Positions 39,684-48,431 of a DNA stretch of 64,000 nucleotides are shown in pieces. Both the position numbers and the translations under genes were made by a program. The DNA is taken from contig JAXLZA010000009.1 in assembly GCA_046351135.1 (NCBI GenBank), positions 186,001 through 250,000 of the forward strand, read 5' to 3'. Source of the DNA: UBA4427 sp046351135. Lineage in GTDB: Bacteria; Myxococcota_A; UBA9160; UBA4427. A model generated the notes under the pieces. It was not told where the DNA came from. It was given only the letters and a program-made list of their open reading frames with translations, and did no database searches. The first letter of the stretch is position 1. Every line of letters starts with the position of its first letter.

Positions 39684-40040
39684 TCACCCGAACTTCGTCG
39701 TATCGATGATCGCCCGCTCGTGCGTCCCCTTCGAGATCAGCCTCCCCTCGCACTCGACCTCGGTCTCGAACGTGAGCCGCCGCTTCTCGATCTTGACGAG
39801 CTTGCACCGGATCACGATCTCCTTCCCCGACGCCGCCGCCCCCTGATGGCTCACGCAGACGTGCGTCCCCACCGTTGCCTGCGCCGGCGCGAGCGAGGGC
39901 TGGACCGCGAGCAGGCAGGTCCCCTCGATGAGCCCGATCATGTTGGGCGTGCCGAGCACCTTGACCGGGAGATGGGGCGGCGCCATGTCGTCGGTCACGG
40001 TGTAGCGCTGCTCGTTCGATAGGCCGATCTCGATTGCCAT
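39684..40040 (-). CDS. Hotdog-fold thioesterase (fluoroacetyl-CoA thioesterase-like)
   Basis: A 118-residue single hotdog domain. The catalytic trio expected for FlK-like enzymes is visible: Thr in VLGTPNMIGLIEGT, Glu in LIEGT (about 35-45) and His in VGTHVCVSHQG (about 66-76). The remainder has the KEIVIRCKLVKIEKRRLTF strand pair. ATG 40040 has GGAGG ten bases upstream. The family hydrolyses small acyl-CoAs, sometimes with no dedicated halogen role. It converges on dus with a 12-base gap and diverges from the SDR gene. Confidence 0.85.
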   Translation of the reverse strand: MAIEIGLSNEQRYTVTDDMAPPHLPVKVLGTPNMIGLIEGTCLLAVQPSLAPAQATVGTHVCVSHQGAAASGKEIVIRCKLVKIEKRRLTFETEVECEGRLISKGTHERAIIDTTKFG

Positions 40041-40177
40041 CCGTCGTCCTCCAGCCAAGCTCTCCCGACGGGAGAGAGCATCAGCATAGGGAAGGCATCG
40101 CGCTGCGCTCGCGTCGACGGCGGAGCACGGCGCCGAGCGTGGCCCCGTGATAGCGTCGGGCTCGGAGGAACCCACGC

Positions 40178-40963
40178 ATGAGCGAACGAAAATCCGGCAT
40201 GGCCAGGCACGACTTCTCCGGCCGCGTGGCCCTCGTGACCGGCGCCGCCGGCGGCATCGGCCGCGCGACCGCGATCGAGCTGGCCCGCGCCGGCGCGAAG
40301 GTCGCCGTCGCCGACATCGACCTCGACCACGCGCGCAACACGGTGTCCCTGATCGAGAACGCCGGCGGAACGGCGCTCGCGATCCGCGTCGACGTCGCCG
40401 ACCCGGTCTCCGTCGCGAACATGGTCGCGACGACCGTCGACCGCTTCGGCCGCCTCGACTTCGCCCACAACAACGCCGGCGTGATGGGCGGCGGCCGCCC
40501 CCTCGTCGAGATGCCGGACGAGGTCTTCCTCCGCGCCATCGGCGTCATGCTGACCGGCGTCTTCTACTGCATGAAGCACGAGATTCCGGTCATGATCCGC
40601 GGCGGCGGCGGCGCGATCGTCAACACCTCGTCGGGCGCCGGCGTGATCGGCGTGCCCAACCAATGCGACTACGTCGCCGCCAAGCACGGCGTCATCGGCC
40701 TGACCAAGTCGGCCGCCCTCGAGAACATCACGAAGAACGTCCGCATCAACTCGATCTGCCCGGGCACGGCCCGCAGCCGCATGGTCGATGGCTGGCTCCA
40801 GGGCTCGCTCGAGGCCGAGCAGCAGGTCGCCGCCCTCCATCCGATCGGCCGCATCGCCGAGCCCGAGGAGATTGCGCGCGCGGTCTGCTGGCTGCTGTCG
40901 GACGACGCTTCGTTCGTGGTCGGGGCGACGATCTCGGCGGACGGTGGGTATACGGTGCCCTGA
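40178..40963 (+). CDS. SDR-family NAD(P)-dependent oxidoreductase
   Basis: A classical short-chain dehydrogenase of 261 residues. Motifs: ALVTGAAGGIGRATAIELAR (about 18-37, cofactor), ADIDLDHARN with an acid after strand 2 (NAD preference), AHNNAGVMGG, INTSS-type catalytic Ser in VNTSSGAG (about 149) and the YVAAK pair (about 165-169). GGAGGA lies nine bases before ATG 40178. Family substrates are many alcohols and ketones; nearby P450 and luciferase-like genes hint at a secondary alcohol or sterol/terpenoid-like substrate, but this is a guess. Confidence 0.92.
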   Translation: MSERKSGMARHDFSGRVALVTGAAGGIGRATAIELARAGAKVAVADIDLDHARNTVSLIENAGGTALAIRVDVADPVSVANMVATTVDRFGRLDFAHNNAGVMGGGRPLVEMPDEVFLRAIGVMLTGVFYCMKHEIPVMIRGGGGAIVNTSSGAGVIGVPNQCDYVAAKHGVIGLTKSAALENITKNVRINSICPGTARSRMVDGWLQGSLEAEQQVAALHPIGRIAEPEEIARAVCWLLSDDASFVVGATISADGGYTVP

Positions 40964-41064
40964 GCGGAAAGACGCGGGGCGGAAGGCAACGAGACGCGAC
41001 GGCACAGCTCGAGGCCAGGGCGCCCGAGGCGACGGGCGAGGATCCCTTCGCGACAGGAGCTGCG

Positions 41065-42021
41065 TTGAGGCACACGCTTGCCTTCCTCTGGCACGAACGC
41101 GGCGCCTGGCACGCCGAGCTCCCCTACGGCCCAACCGGCAGCGGGGCGACGCCGTCGGACGCGCTCGACGCTCTGCACGAGGCCCAGCTCGAGCGTCGCC
41201 GCGAGGTCGAACGACGGCCCCCCAGTCCTCCCGCCGACGAGGCCACTGCCCGCCTTCTCGCGACGCTGCGCAAATCGACGCCGGACGCGACTCGGAGCGT
41301 GCCGTACGAGATCGAGCGACTCGGCCTCGACGACTGTCTCCCGATCGCACCGGATGCCTTCGCCGCGCTCCTCGCCGAGCAGTGCGAGCGACGAACGCCT
41401 CGGGAGCTTCGCGCGGTCCGCAGAATCATCCGTGAGTTCGGCCGCGAGGAGCCGCGTCCCGTCAGTGGCCTCACCGCCCATCCGGTCGGCGCCTGGCTTC
41501 GCCGGCATCGGATCCTCGTCGTCGGCAGCGAGCTCTACGATCTGCCGATCTCCTCGCACTGGACCCCGGAGAGGTCGGGCCTCTTCGCCTTCGACGGATC
41601 CACGCTCCATCGTCTGGAGGAGAGCGTCGAGGCGCTCCAGACGATGCTCCAGGCGGAGCAGCCCGATCTCGCGGCCGTCGATCCGAGCGACATCGCGCAT
41701 CTCGTCATCGAGGCCGTCGGCCGCCGGGGCAATGCGCACCACACACTCGCCACCGTCGATTCGCTCGAGCGCATGGAGGAACCGGGTTGGTACGTCCTCG
41801 ATCGGCGGGAGCTGGCTCGGATCTCGCCGCTCCCCGAGGCCTCGCTCGAGACCAGTCCGGAGGGCTGGATCCTCCGGTTCGCGACTCGCTTCGGCGAGCT
41901 GGGGATGGACGACGAGGTCTACGAGTGGCGCGTCGCGTTCTCCCGGCGCTTCGAAGTCGAGATCCGTCTCGATCTGCTCTCGAGCCGCATCTTCGCATCC
42001 CGGCCGATCGTGATGGAGTAG
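41065..42021 (+). CDS. Hypothetical protein of 318 residues, TTG start
   Basis: No family recognised. TTG at 41065 is chosen because AGGAG lies five bases upstream and the frame then starts LRHTLAFLWHERGAWHAELP. The first half is charged and helical with a domain boundary near residue 75. Residues 90-140 contain many Arg in EQCERRTPRELRAVRRIIRE. The second half has more strands, with GAWLRRHRILVVGSELYDLP and WYVLDRRELARISPLP, and ends in MDDEVYEWRVAFSRRFEVEI. No membrane segments and no cysteine-rich motif. Codon use follows the genome and third positions are mostly G/C, so it is very likely real. Confidence 0.7.
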   Translation: MRHTLAFLWHERGAWHAELPYGPTGSGATPSDALDALHEAQLERRREVERRPPSPPADEATARLLATLRKSTPDATRSVPYEIERLGLDDCLPIAPDAFAALLAEQCERRTPRELRAVRRIIREFGREEPRPVSGLTAHPVGAWLRRHRILVVGSELYDLPISSHWTPERSGLFAFDGSTLHRLEESVEALQTMLQAEQPDLAAVDPSDIAHLVIEAVGRRGNAHHTLATVDSLERMEEPGWYVLDRRELARISPLPEASLETSPEGWILRFATRFGELGMDDEVYEWRVAFSRRFEVEIRLDLLSSRIFASRPIVME

Positions 42022-42095
42022 CGGACGAAGAAGAGCAGGGGCCCCCGCTCGAGCCGCTCTCGTCGAGATCGAATGGCTCGCGTATCGTCGAACCC

Positions 42096-43277
42096 ATGGC
42101 CTTCGCGTTCGACCCGTACGACGCCCGCCTCTTCGACGACCCGCAGCCGGCCTTCCGCCGCCTGCGCGACGAGCTCCCCGCCTATCACGAGCCCGAGCGT
42201 GACTTCTGGGTCCTCTCCCGCTTCGAGGACGTCTGGCAGGCGCTGCGCGATCCCGCGACCTTCTCCTCCGCCGGCGGGATCACCATCCTCGACGAGCACA
42301 ACGCCGCCGCCCCGCCGATGATCCTGACGATGGACCCGCCGCGGCACGGGGTGCTGCGGACGAAGGTGAATCGCGGGTTCACGCCGCGGCGGATCGCGGG
42401 GCTCGAGGCCTGGATCCGCGACGAGGCGACGGCGCTCCTCGACCGCCTCGAGGCGAGGGGCGAGGGCGACCTCGTCCACGACTTCGCGACGCCGCTCCCG
42501 ACGGCGGTCTTCGCCGAGCTGCTCGGTGTCCCCGCATCCGAGCGCGACGCGTTTCGGCGCTGGTCCGACGCGACCTGCGCCATGAGCCCCGATCCCACGG
42601 CGATGGCGGCGGGCAAGCAGGCGATCGCCGAGCTGACGGGGCTCTTCGCCGAGCTGGCCGACGAGCGACGCCGACGCCCGACCGACGACCTCATCTCCGC
42701 GCTGGCCCACGCGGGCGCGAGCCCGGGCGGCGGGGCGGACGAAGAGCCCATGACCTCCGACGAGCTGACGGGCTTCTGCGTGCTCCTCCTCGTCGCCGGC
42801 CTCGAGACGACGGCCTCGCTGATCGCGACGGGCTCCCTCCGCCTCGCCCAGCATCCCGACCAGCGCGTCCGCCTCGTCCGCGATCCGAGCGCGATCCCGA
42901 ACGCCGTCGAGGAGATGGTCCGCTTCGACAGCCCGATCCCCGGCAACGCGCGGACGCTGACCCGGGACATCGAGCGCCACGGCCGGAAGATGCCCGCCGG
43001 CGCCAAGGTCCTCCTGCTCTATGCCGCGGCAAACCGCGACGAGCGTGAGTTTCCGGGCGGCGATCGCTTCGACGTCGAGCGCCCGATCGATCGCCACGTC
43101 GCCTTCGGCCACGGCATCCATTTCTGTCTCGGTGCGTCGCTGGCGCGGCTCGAGGCCCGCGTCGCCTTCGAGGAGCTGCTGCGGCGCTTCCCGGATCACG
43201 ATCTCGCGACGCAGTGTCGCTGGACGCAGCTCGTGCCGACGCGCTCCCCGGTGTCGCTGCCGATCCGGGTGCGCTGA
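42096..43277 (+). CDS. Cytochrome P450
   Basis: A 393-residue bacterial class I P450. The I-helix proton-relay is LLVAGLETTASL (about 231-242), the K-helix ExxR is in VEEMVRF (about 272-278), and the haem loop is FGHGIHFCLGASLARLEA with the thiolate Cys (about 349). The N-terminus (FAFDPYDARLFDDPQPAFRR) is typical of CYP families acting on terpenoids, steroids or fatty acids. No ferredoxin or reductase gene is nearby, so redox partners are elsewhere. The upstream gene ends 74 bases before. Confidence 0.94.
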   Translation: MAFAFDPYDARLFDDPQPAFRRLRDELPAYHEPERDFWVLSRFEDVWQALRDPATFSSAGGITILDEHNAAAPPMILTMDPPRHGVLRTKVNRGFTPRRIAGLEAWIRDEATALLDRLEARGEGDLVHDFATPLPTAVFAELLGVPASERDAFRRWSDATCAMSPDPTAMAAGKQAIAELTGLFAELADERRRRPTDDLISALAHAGASPGGGADEEPMTSDELTGFCVLLLVAGLETTASLIATGSLRLAQHPDQRVRLVRDPSAIPNAVEEMVRFDSPIPGNARTLTRDIERHGRKMPAGAKVLLLYAAANRDEREFPGGDRFDVERPIDRHVAFGHGIHFCLGASLARLEARVAFEELLRRFPDHDLATQCRWTQLVPTRSPVSLPIRVR

Positions 43278-43369
43278 TGGAGCGAAGCGAGGCCGACTGA
43301 TCCGGGGCGAAGACAGGCGACGCCCCGACGCGCCGCCGACCGAAACGCGAATCGAGGAGGAGAGCCGCC

Positions 43370-44140
43370 ATGGCGAGCCGGAAGAAGACCCAGAAGAAGA
43401 GCACGACGAGCCGCAATACGAAGAGCCGACCGAGCGCTCGGACTCGGGCCGCCGGAGGCGCGTCGTCCCGATCGACGACTGCGCGAGCGAAGACGGGGCG
43501 AGCGAAGACATCGAGCGCGAAGACCGAGAACACGAAGGCGACCCGCTCGAATCCCTCGAGCAAGGGCCGCACCGGAACGAGCGCTTCCCCCGCCCGCCTC
43601 GCCGCCCTCGAGCGCGAGGTCCAGCGACTCGCCGACCTCGAGGCCTGCCGGCGCCTCCGGGTCACCTACTTCCGCTGCCTCGACACCGCCAACCTGAAGG
43701 ACATGAAGGAAATCCTGACCGAGGACTTCTCCTGCTACTGCGCCGGCGGCGACTACGTCTACCAGGCGAAGAGCCGCGCCGAGTTCCTCGAGGTCACGGA
43801 GAACAGCTTCCACACCGAGATCGTGACCCAGCACAATGGCCACGGCGCCGAGGTCGAGCTCCTGAGCGACACGCAGGCGACGGCGCTCGTCTACTTCAAC
43901 GACCTCGTCTACCACTTCCGCTCGAAGGAGTTTCTGATGGGGACGGGCCTCTACAAGGACCGCTACCGCAAGGACCCCGACGGCGTATGGCGGATCGAGT
44001 ACGGCGAGTACGAGCGCATCTACGAGATCACCGAGATCCTCGACCGCGCCCCCCACTTCACCGCCCACTACCTCGCGAAGCACGGCAAGCAGCTCCCCGC
44101 CGCCGCACGCTACGACGCGGCGACGGGGCGATACGTCTGA
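43370..44140 (+). CDS. NTF2/SnoaL-like protein with a basic Lys/Arg/Ser/Thr-rich tail
   Basis: A 256-residue protein with two unlike parts. Residues 1-75 are almost only Lys, Arg, Ser, Thr, Ala and Gly (for example SRKKTQKKSTTSRNTKSRPS), like a histone H1 tail. Residues 80-256 are a SnoaL/NTF2-like cone fold: RRLRVTYFRCLDTANLKDMK (about 94-113), LTEDFSCYCAGGDYVYQA, FLEVTENSFHTEIVTQHNGH and the WRIEYGEYERIYEITEILDR end. Such domains are isomerases, dehydratases or ring cyclases, but the fold also occurs without catalysis. The basic region could bind nucleic acid. Confidence 0.82.
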   Translation: MASRKKTQKKSTTSRNTKSRPSARTRAAGGASSRSTTARAKTGRAKTSSAKTENTKATRSNPSSKGRTGTSASPARLAALEREVQRLADLEACRRLRVTYFRCLDTANLKDMKEILTEDFSCYCAGGDYVYQAKSRAEFLEVTENSFHTEIVTQHNGHGAEVELLSDTQATALVYFNDLVYHFRSKEFLMGTGLYKDRYRKDPDGVWRIEYGEYERIYEITEILDRAPHFTAHYLAKHGKQLPAAARYDAATGRYV

Positions 44141-44349
44141 AGTTCGTTCCAACGGACATGCTGCGAGCTCGACTCCACCACGAGCCGTACCCGGCGACGC
44201 CCGCTCCGCCGCTCCCCGCCCCATCGAATGTCTCTTCATTACCGAGACAGATCGACTCGAAGCCGGGGTCGAATGCCGCAAGCGAGCGCGGGGGCATCGG
44301 ACAATCGTCGATGGTTCCTCGATTCTTCACGGACCCGTCGTGTCGTCCC

Positions 44350-44359
44350 TGCTATAGCA
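44350..44359 (+). promoter_or_regulatory. Possible extended -10 promoter upstream of cytochrome c peroxidase
   Basis: TGCTATAGCA is a perfect 10-base palindrome containing TGnTATAGC, an extended -10-like element, about 69 bases before the ATG at 44428. The surrounding 44141-44427 gap is A+T-richer than the genome. No clear -35 was found. Confidence 0.3.
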
Positions 44360-44427
44360 TAAGAGAGAAAAAGGCATCGGGGGCATTCCCTGCGCTTGTG
44401 CGGCAGATCATTCACTGGAGAACGACC

Positions 44428-45747
44428 ATGCGAATACACATCGTCACGATCATCGCGATCGGCGAAATTCTCCTTTCGCCGCTCGCGGGCGTTGCTTCGA
44501 GCTTGGAGCTCACGCCGGAGCAGCAGCTCGGCCGGAGGTTGTACGGCGACCGCAACCTCTCCCTCAATCGCAACCAGGCCTGCGAGACCTGCCACTCCCT
44601 GAAGCCCGTACCGGGCGGACTGCCCGTTGTCGGCTTCGTCGACCCCGACAACGTCCGCAACGGGACACCGGTCTCCGACGGATCCTTCCCGACGCGCTTC
44701 GGGAAGCTGAATTCGCCCTCCGCCGGTTATGCGGCCTTCAGCCCCTTCTTTCATTTCGATTCGGAGGAGGGTCTCTTCGTGGGTGGCCAGTTCTGGAACG
44801 GCCGTTCACCCACCCTGGCCAAGCAGGCGGAGAATCCCTTCCTCAACCCGGTCGAGATGGCGATGCCGAGCCGGTGGGCCGTCGTGTCCAGACTCCTGGA
44901 GGACCCCGCCTACGTGAAGGCCTTCCGGGAGCTGTATGGACTCCGTCTCCTGTCGATCAGTCCGTGGCATCCTCGGGTGAGCGATCGGCTTCCGACGCCT
45001 CCCGGTGTCGACGAGGTCTACGAGAGGATGGCGCGTGCGATCGGCGAGTTCGAGAAGTCTCGCCTCTTCAACAAGTTCAACTCCAAGTTCGACTACGTCC
45101 TGGCGGGAATGACGAGCCTCTCTCCGCTCGAGGCGGAGGGGCAGGCGCTCTTCGACGGGAAGGCCCGGTGCAACCTCTGCCACGTCTCCGAGCCGGGCAT
45201 CGCGCCGGATGGCAGCGTCCTTCCCCCGCTGTTCACCGACTTCACGTACGACAATCTCGGCGTGGGCCAGAACGTGTTGATCCCGGGGAACCCGCAGCCC
45301 GACCCCGGGTTGGCAGGCAATCCGACGGTCGCCGGTCTCGGGAAGGCTGTGGCCGACGGAGAGCTGGGCAAGCACAAGGTGATGTCCCTGCGGAACATCG
45401 CCGTGACGGCCCCCTACGCACACAATGGGATCTTCCGCGATCTCCAGTCGATCACGCGCTTCTACAATCGACGCGACTGGGCGCTGGAGGGTCGAAATGG
45501 CATGTACACCTGTGCCGACAACACCGATCCGAACTTCGGGAGCCTGTGCTTCCCGGAGCCGGAGTTCGGGCAGACCATGAACACGGACGAGCTCGGCGAC
45601 CTGGGCCTCACCGAATCGGAGGAGCAGGCCCTGATCGCGTTCATGAAGACGCTCACCGACGACTATCCCCAGTGGGGCCAGGATCCGGCGGTGCCGCCGG
45701 GGACCCCGCCGCCGTTCGCCGGGACGCCGCTGCCGCCGTCGCCGTGA
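44428..45747 (+). CDS. Dihaem cytochrome c peroxidase-family protein
   Basis: Periplasmic protein of 439 residues with a signal peptide (about 1-25). It has two c-type haem motifs, CETCH (about 52-56) and CNLCH (about 252-256), and the family signatures FWNGRSPTLAKQAENPFLNPVEM, quoted by FWNGRSPTLAKQAENPF (about 124-140), DGKARCNLCH, and SLRNIAVTAPYAHNGIFRDL near the C-terminus. MauG/CcpA relatives reduce peroxide or modify substrates. CTGGAG precedes ATG 44428. G+C falls slightly here. It stands alone; the electron donor is not encoded nearby. Confidence 0.92.
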   Translation: MRIHIVTIIAIGEILLSPLAGVASSLELTPEQQLGRRLYGDRNLSLNRNQACETCHSLKPVPGGLPVVGFVDPDNVRNGTPVSDGSFPTRFGKLNSPSAGYAAFSPFFHFDSEEGLFVGGQFWNGRSPTLAKQAENPFLNPVEMAMPSRWAVVSRLLEDPAYVKAFRELYGLRLLSISPWHPRVSDRLPTPPGVDEVYERMARAIGEFEKSRLFNKFNSKFDYVLAGMTSLSPLEAEGQALFDGKARCNLCHVSEPGIAPDGSVLPPLFTDFTYDNLGVGQNVLIPGNPQPDPGLAGNPTVAGLGKAVADGELGKHKVMSLRNIAVTAPYAHNGIFRDLQSITRFYNRRDWALEGRNGMYTCADNTDPNFGSLCFPEPEFGQTMNTDELGDLGLTESEEQALIAFMKTLTDDYPQWGQDPAVPPGTPPPFAGTPLPPSP

Positions 45748-45832
45748 CCTTCCCGGCTCAGCCGACGATGCAGGCGGAGGCCTGACGAGCCCAGAGGAAA
45801 GCGGCCCGTCCCGAGGCTGAGCGAAGGACCGC

Positions 45833-46699
45833 CTAACGGTACTTCGCGATCACCGTATCCCCGAACCGCTTGATCGCGTCGAGCTTCTCCTGCAGCGCGG
45901 ACGGCGGGGCGTAGACGTTCCAGACCGAGGCGACGCCGTGGGTCACGCCGACGTCCTCGACCTCCTTGAAGGCCGAGACCGTCGCGAGGGTCGGATCGCC
46001 GGCGTGGATCTGGAAGGGCTCCTTGTCCTTGCCGTACTCGCGGCGCAGCCGGCCGAGCTCGCCGATCATGCGGACGAGCTCCTCGCGGCTCGAGCCCGCC
46101 GAGGTCCAGCCGTCGCCGAGCCGCGCCGCGCGGCGCAGCGCCGGCGCCGAGTGACCGCCGACGATCAGCGGGACGGGCTTCTTCGGCGTCGGGTTGAGCT
46201 TCATCTCGCCGAACTTGAAATGCTCGCCGTCGTACTTGAAGTAGCCGCCCTTCATGAGGCCGCGCACGATCTCCATGCACTCGTCCATGCGCTTGCCGCG
46301 GGTCTTCCAGTCGATGCCGAGATAGGTCAGGTCCTCGAGCCAGGGCGTGATGCCGACGCCGAGCAGGATGCGGTCGTTCGAGAAGCAGGCGAGCGAGGAC
46401 CACTGCTTTGCCGCGAGCACGGGATGGCGGCTCGCGAGCTTGTAGACCGAGGGGTAGAGGAAGAGCGTCTTCGTGACCGCGGCCATCGCCGAGAGCATCA
46501 TGACCGGGTCGTACATCGGCATGTTCTCGAGGAAGCTCCGGTCGGTCTCGTAGTAGGGGTACTTCGAGTCGGAGTGCTTCGGGTACATGTAGCTGTCGCC
46601 GACCTGCAGGCCCCAGAAGCCGGACTTCTCGGCCTCCTGGGCCATGGGCAGCGCGTGTTCGATGTTGGACTGCAGACCGATTCCGAGGACGAACTTCAT
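45833..46699 (-). CDS. LLM-class flavin-dependent oxidoreductase
   Basis: A luciferase-like monooxygenase-fold protein of 288 residues. It reads MKFVLGIGLQSNIEHALPMA, a substrate loop FLYPSVYKLASRHPVLAAKQ, CFSNDRILLGVGITPWLEDL (flavin-phosphate loop), VPLIVGGHSAPALRRAARLG (about 168-187) and DGWTSAGSS. The LGVG and VGGHS motifs typify the F420- or FMN-dependent LLM group. ATG 46699 has GGAGT about eight bases upstream. It may use F420, as does a second LLM gene at 53360 and a DDN-like gene at 63070; the cofactor is inferred. Confidence 0.88.
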   Translation of the reverse strand: MKFVLGIGLQSNIEHALPMAQEAEKSGFWGLQVGDSYMYPKHSDSKYPYYETDRSFLENMPMYDPVMMLSAMAAVTKTLFLYPSVYKLASRHPVLAAKQWSSLACFSNDRILLGVGITPWLEDLTYLGIDWKTRGKRMDECMEIVRGLMKGGYFKYDGEHFKFGEMKLNPTPKKPVPLIVGGHSAPALRRAARLGDGWTSAGSSREELVRMIGELGRLRREYGKDKEPFQIHAGDPTLATVSAFKEVEDVGVTHGVASVWNVYAPPSALQEKLDAIKRFGDTVIAKYR

Positions 46700-46827
46700 G
46701 ATGACTCCGGGATGAGGGGCTGGGATCGATGCCGAGATGGAGACCAAGCGTTAGCCAATTTCGACAGCGCTCGCTCGACCCTGGGCCCGCCCTGGATGCA
46801 ATCGACCCCATCCTTCATCTTTCCGAC

Positions 46828-47064
46828 ATGAAGACAGTCATATCCATCCCTGACGATGTATTCGCCGACGCAGAGCGTCTCGCAAGTCGACTGAAGATGA
46901 CTCGCAGCGCGCTCTACAGCTGCGCGATTCAGGAGTTCGTCTTCCGTCATGCCGATGACCGGATCTCAGAAGCCCTGAACCGAGTCGTCGCGGTCACGGA
47001 AGAGACGGCCGATGGGTTTGGCTCGGAGTCGGCCTGTCGCCTGCTGACTCGAATTGCCGACTGA
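46828..47064 (+). CDS. RHH (MazE/CopG-like) antitoxin-type protein, orphan
   Basis: A 78-residue ribbon-helix-helix protein: KTVISIPDDVFADAERLASR (strand and helix 1, about 2-21) and KMTRSALYSCAIQEFVFRH (helix 2). The rest (DRISEALNRVVAVTEETADG) is the tail that would hold a MazF-type toxin. No toxin gene follows: only 43 bases separate its stop from the amidohydrolase stop on the other strand. It may be a remnant of a lost pair or an orphan regulator. It lies in an A+T-richer 350-bp pocket, suggesting insertion. Confidence 0.75.
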   Translation: MKTVISIPDDVFADAERLASRLKMTRSALYSCAIQEFVFRHADDRISEALNRVVAVTEETADGFGSESACRLLTRIAD

Positions 47065-47107
47065 TCGACGACCAGCCAGGACTCTCGGACTCTGAGCTCC
47101 CGATGGG

Positions 47108-48292
47108 TCAGGCGTCGAGCCCGAGGAGCTTCGCGGCGTTGCCGCGCAGGACGAGGTCGAGCTCCCGATCGTCGAGCAGATCCGAGAAGCGCGCGATCGC
47201 GTCGAGGGTCCGCGGCCAGGTCGAGTCCTGGTGCGGATAGTCGGTCTCGAAGGCGATCTGGCCGATGCCGATGCGATCCCGCGCCTCGAGGCCGACGACG
47301 TCGTCGTAGAAGCAGACGGTGATCTGCGGCATGTAGGTGCTCGGGAGCTCGGGGAGGGTGTTCGGGCCGGTGCCCCAGATCGTCTTCTTCCAGAGGTTGT
47401 CGGCGCGCTCGAGGACGTAGGGGATCCAGCCGATCTGGCCCTCGGCGAAGCAGACGCGGAGGTCGGGGTAGCGGGCGAGCGCCCCGGAGAAGAGCCAGTC
47501 GGAGAGCGCCATCGAGGTCGTGAGGAAGCCGAGCGTCGCGGTGACGGCGGGCGGGGCGTCGGCCGAGGAGGTCAGGAAGGTCGAGCCCGAGCCGATGTGC
47601 ATGAAGATGGCGGTCCCCGTCTCGGCGCAGGCGGCGAGAAAGGGCTCCCAGTGGCGCTTCGGGTCGTGGATCGTCGGGAGGCCGAGCTTCCCCGGGAGCT
47701 CCGAGAAGGCGACCGCGCGCACGCCGCGCGCCGCATTGCGCCGGACCTCCGCCGCCGCGAGCGCGGGATCCCAGAGCGGCACGATGCAGAGCGGGATCAA
47801 GCGCTTCGGGGCCGCCCCCGACCACTCCTCGACCATCCAGTCGTTGTAGGCGCGCACGCCCGCGAGGGCGAGCTCCTTGTCCTTGCGCTCGGAGAACATC
47901 TGGCCGCAGAAGCGCGGGAAGGTCGGGAAGCAGAGCGACCCTTCCATGTGGTTCAGGTCCATGTCGGCGAGGCGCGCCTTCGGCTCGTAGCAGCCCGGGC
48001 GCATCTGCTCGAACGAGATCGGTCCCATCCACCACTGGGACTCGTCGTAGCCCGCACACGCATTGAGCATCTGATGGGACCAGACGAGGTCCTCGTAGAT
48101 CCAGAAGTCGGTCTTCGCTCCGTCGCCGCCCCGGCGGATCGTCTGGATGCCGTCGACCCACACGATCGAGTGATGGTCGTTCACGACGCGCGGACCGCGG
48201 TCCCGATGCTTCGCCGGCAGATAGCGCTGCCAGAGATCGGGCGGCTCGATGACGTGGTCGTCGATCGAGAGGATGCGGGGGATCGTGCGCAT
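47108..48292 (-). CDS. Amidohydrolase family 2 (metal-dependent hydrolase)
   Basis: A TIM-barrel metal hydrolase of 394 residues. It opens RILSIDDHVIEPPDLWQRYL (about 5-24), where DHxxEP resembles the metal-binding H-x-H site in reduced form. Other blocks are the RVVNDHHSIVWVDG strand, HMEGSLCFPTFPRFCGQMF, SERKDKELALAGVRAYNDWM, PLCIVPLWDPALAAAE, FMHIGSGSTF with a metal His and GQIAFETDYPHQDSTWP with the catalytic Asp. ACMSD/2-pyrone hydrolases and related decarboxylases belong here; the substrate is unknown. ATG at 48292 has GGGAG upstream. It is monocistronic. Confidence 0.88.
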   Translation of the reverse strand: MRTIPRILSIDDHVIEPPDLWQRYLPAKHRDRGPRVVNDHHSIVWVDGIQTIRRGGDGAKTDFWIYEDLVWSHQMLNACAGYDESQWWMGPISFEQMRPGCYEPKARLADMDLNHMEGSLCFPTFPRFCGQMFSERKDKELALAGVRAYNDWMVEEWSGAAPKRLIPLCIVPLWDPALAAAEVRRNAARGVRAVAFSELPGKLGLPTIHDPKRHWEPFLAACAETGTAIFMHIGSGSTFLTSSADAPPAVTATLGFLTTSMALSDWLFSGALARYPDLRVCFAEGQIGWIPYVLERADNLWKKTIWGTGPNTLPELPSTYMPQITVCFYDDVVGLEARDRIGIGQIAFETDYPHQDSTWPRTLDAIARFSDLLDDRELDLVLRGNAAKLLGLDA

Positions 48293-48431
48293 GGACGGGG
48301 CTCCCGGAGCCGGTCGAGTCGGGCATTCGTCCGGCGGGGCCCGGATACGACCGCCGATCGGGACGGCTCGGTCCTCGGAGCGTAACGAGACCGGGCCTCC
48401 GGGCAAGACGCGGCTCGCGTAGACTCGGGGC

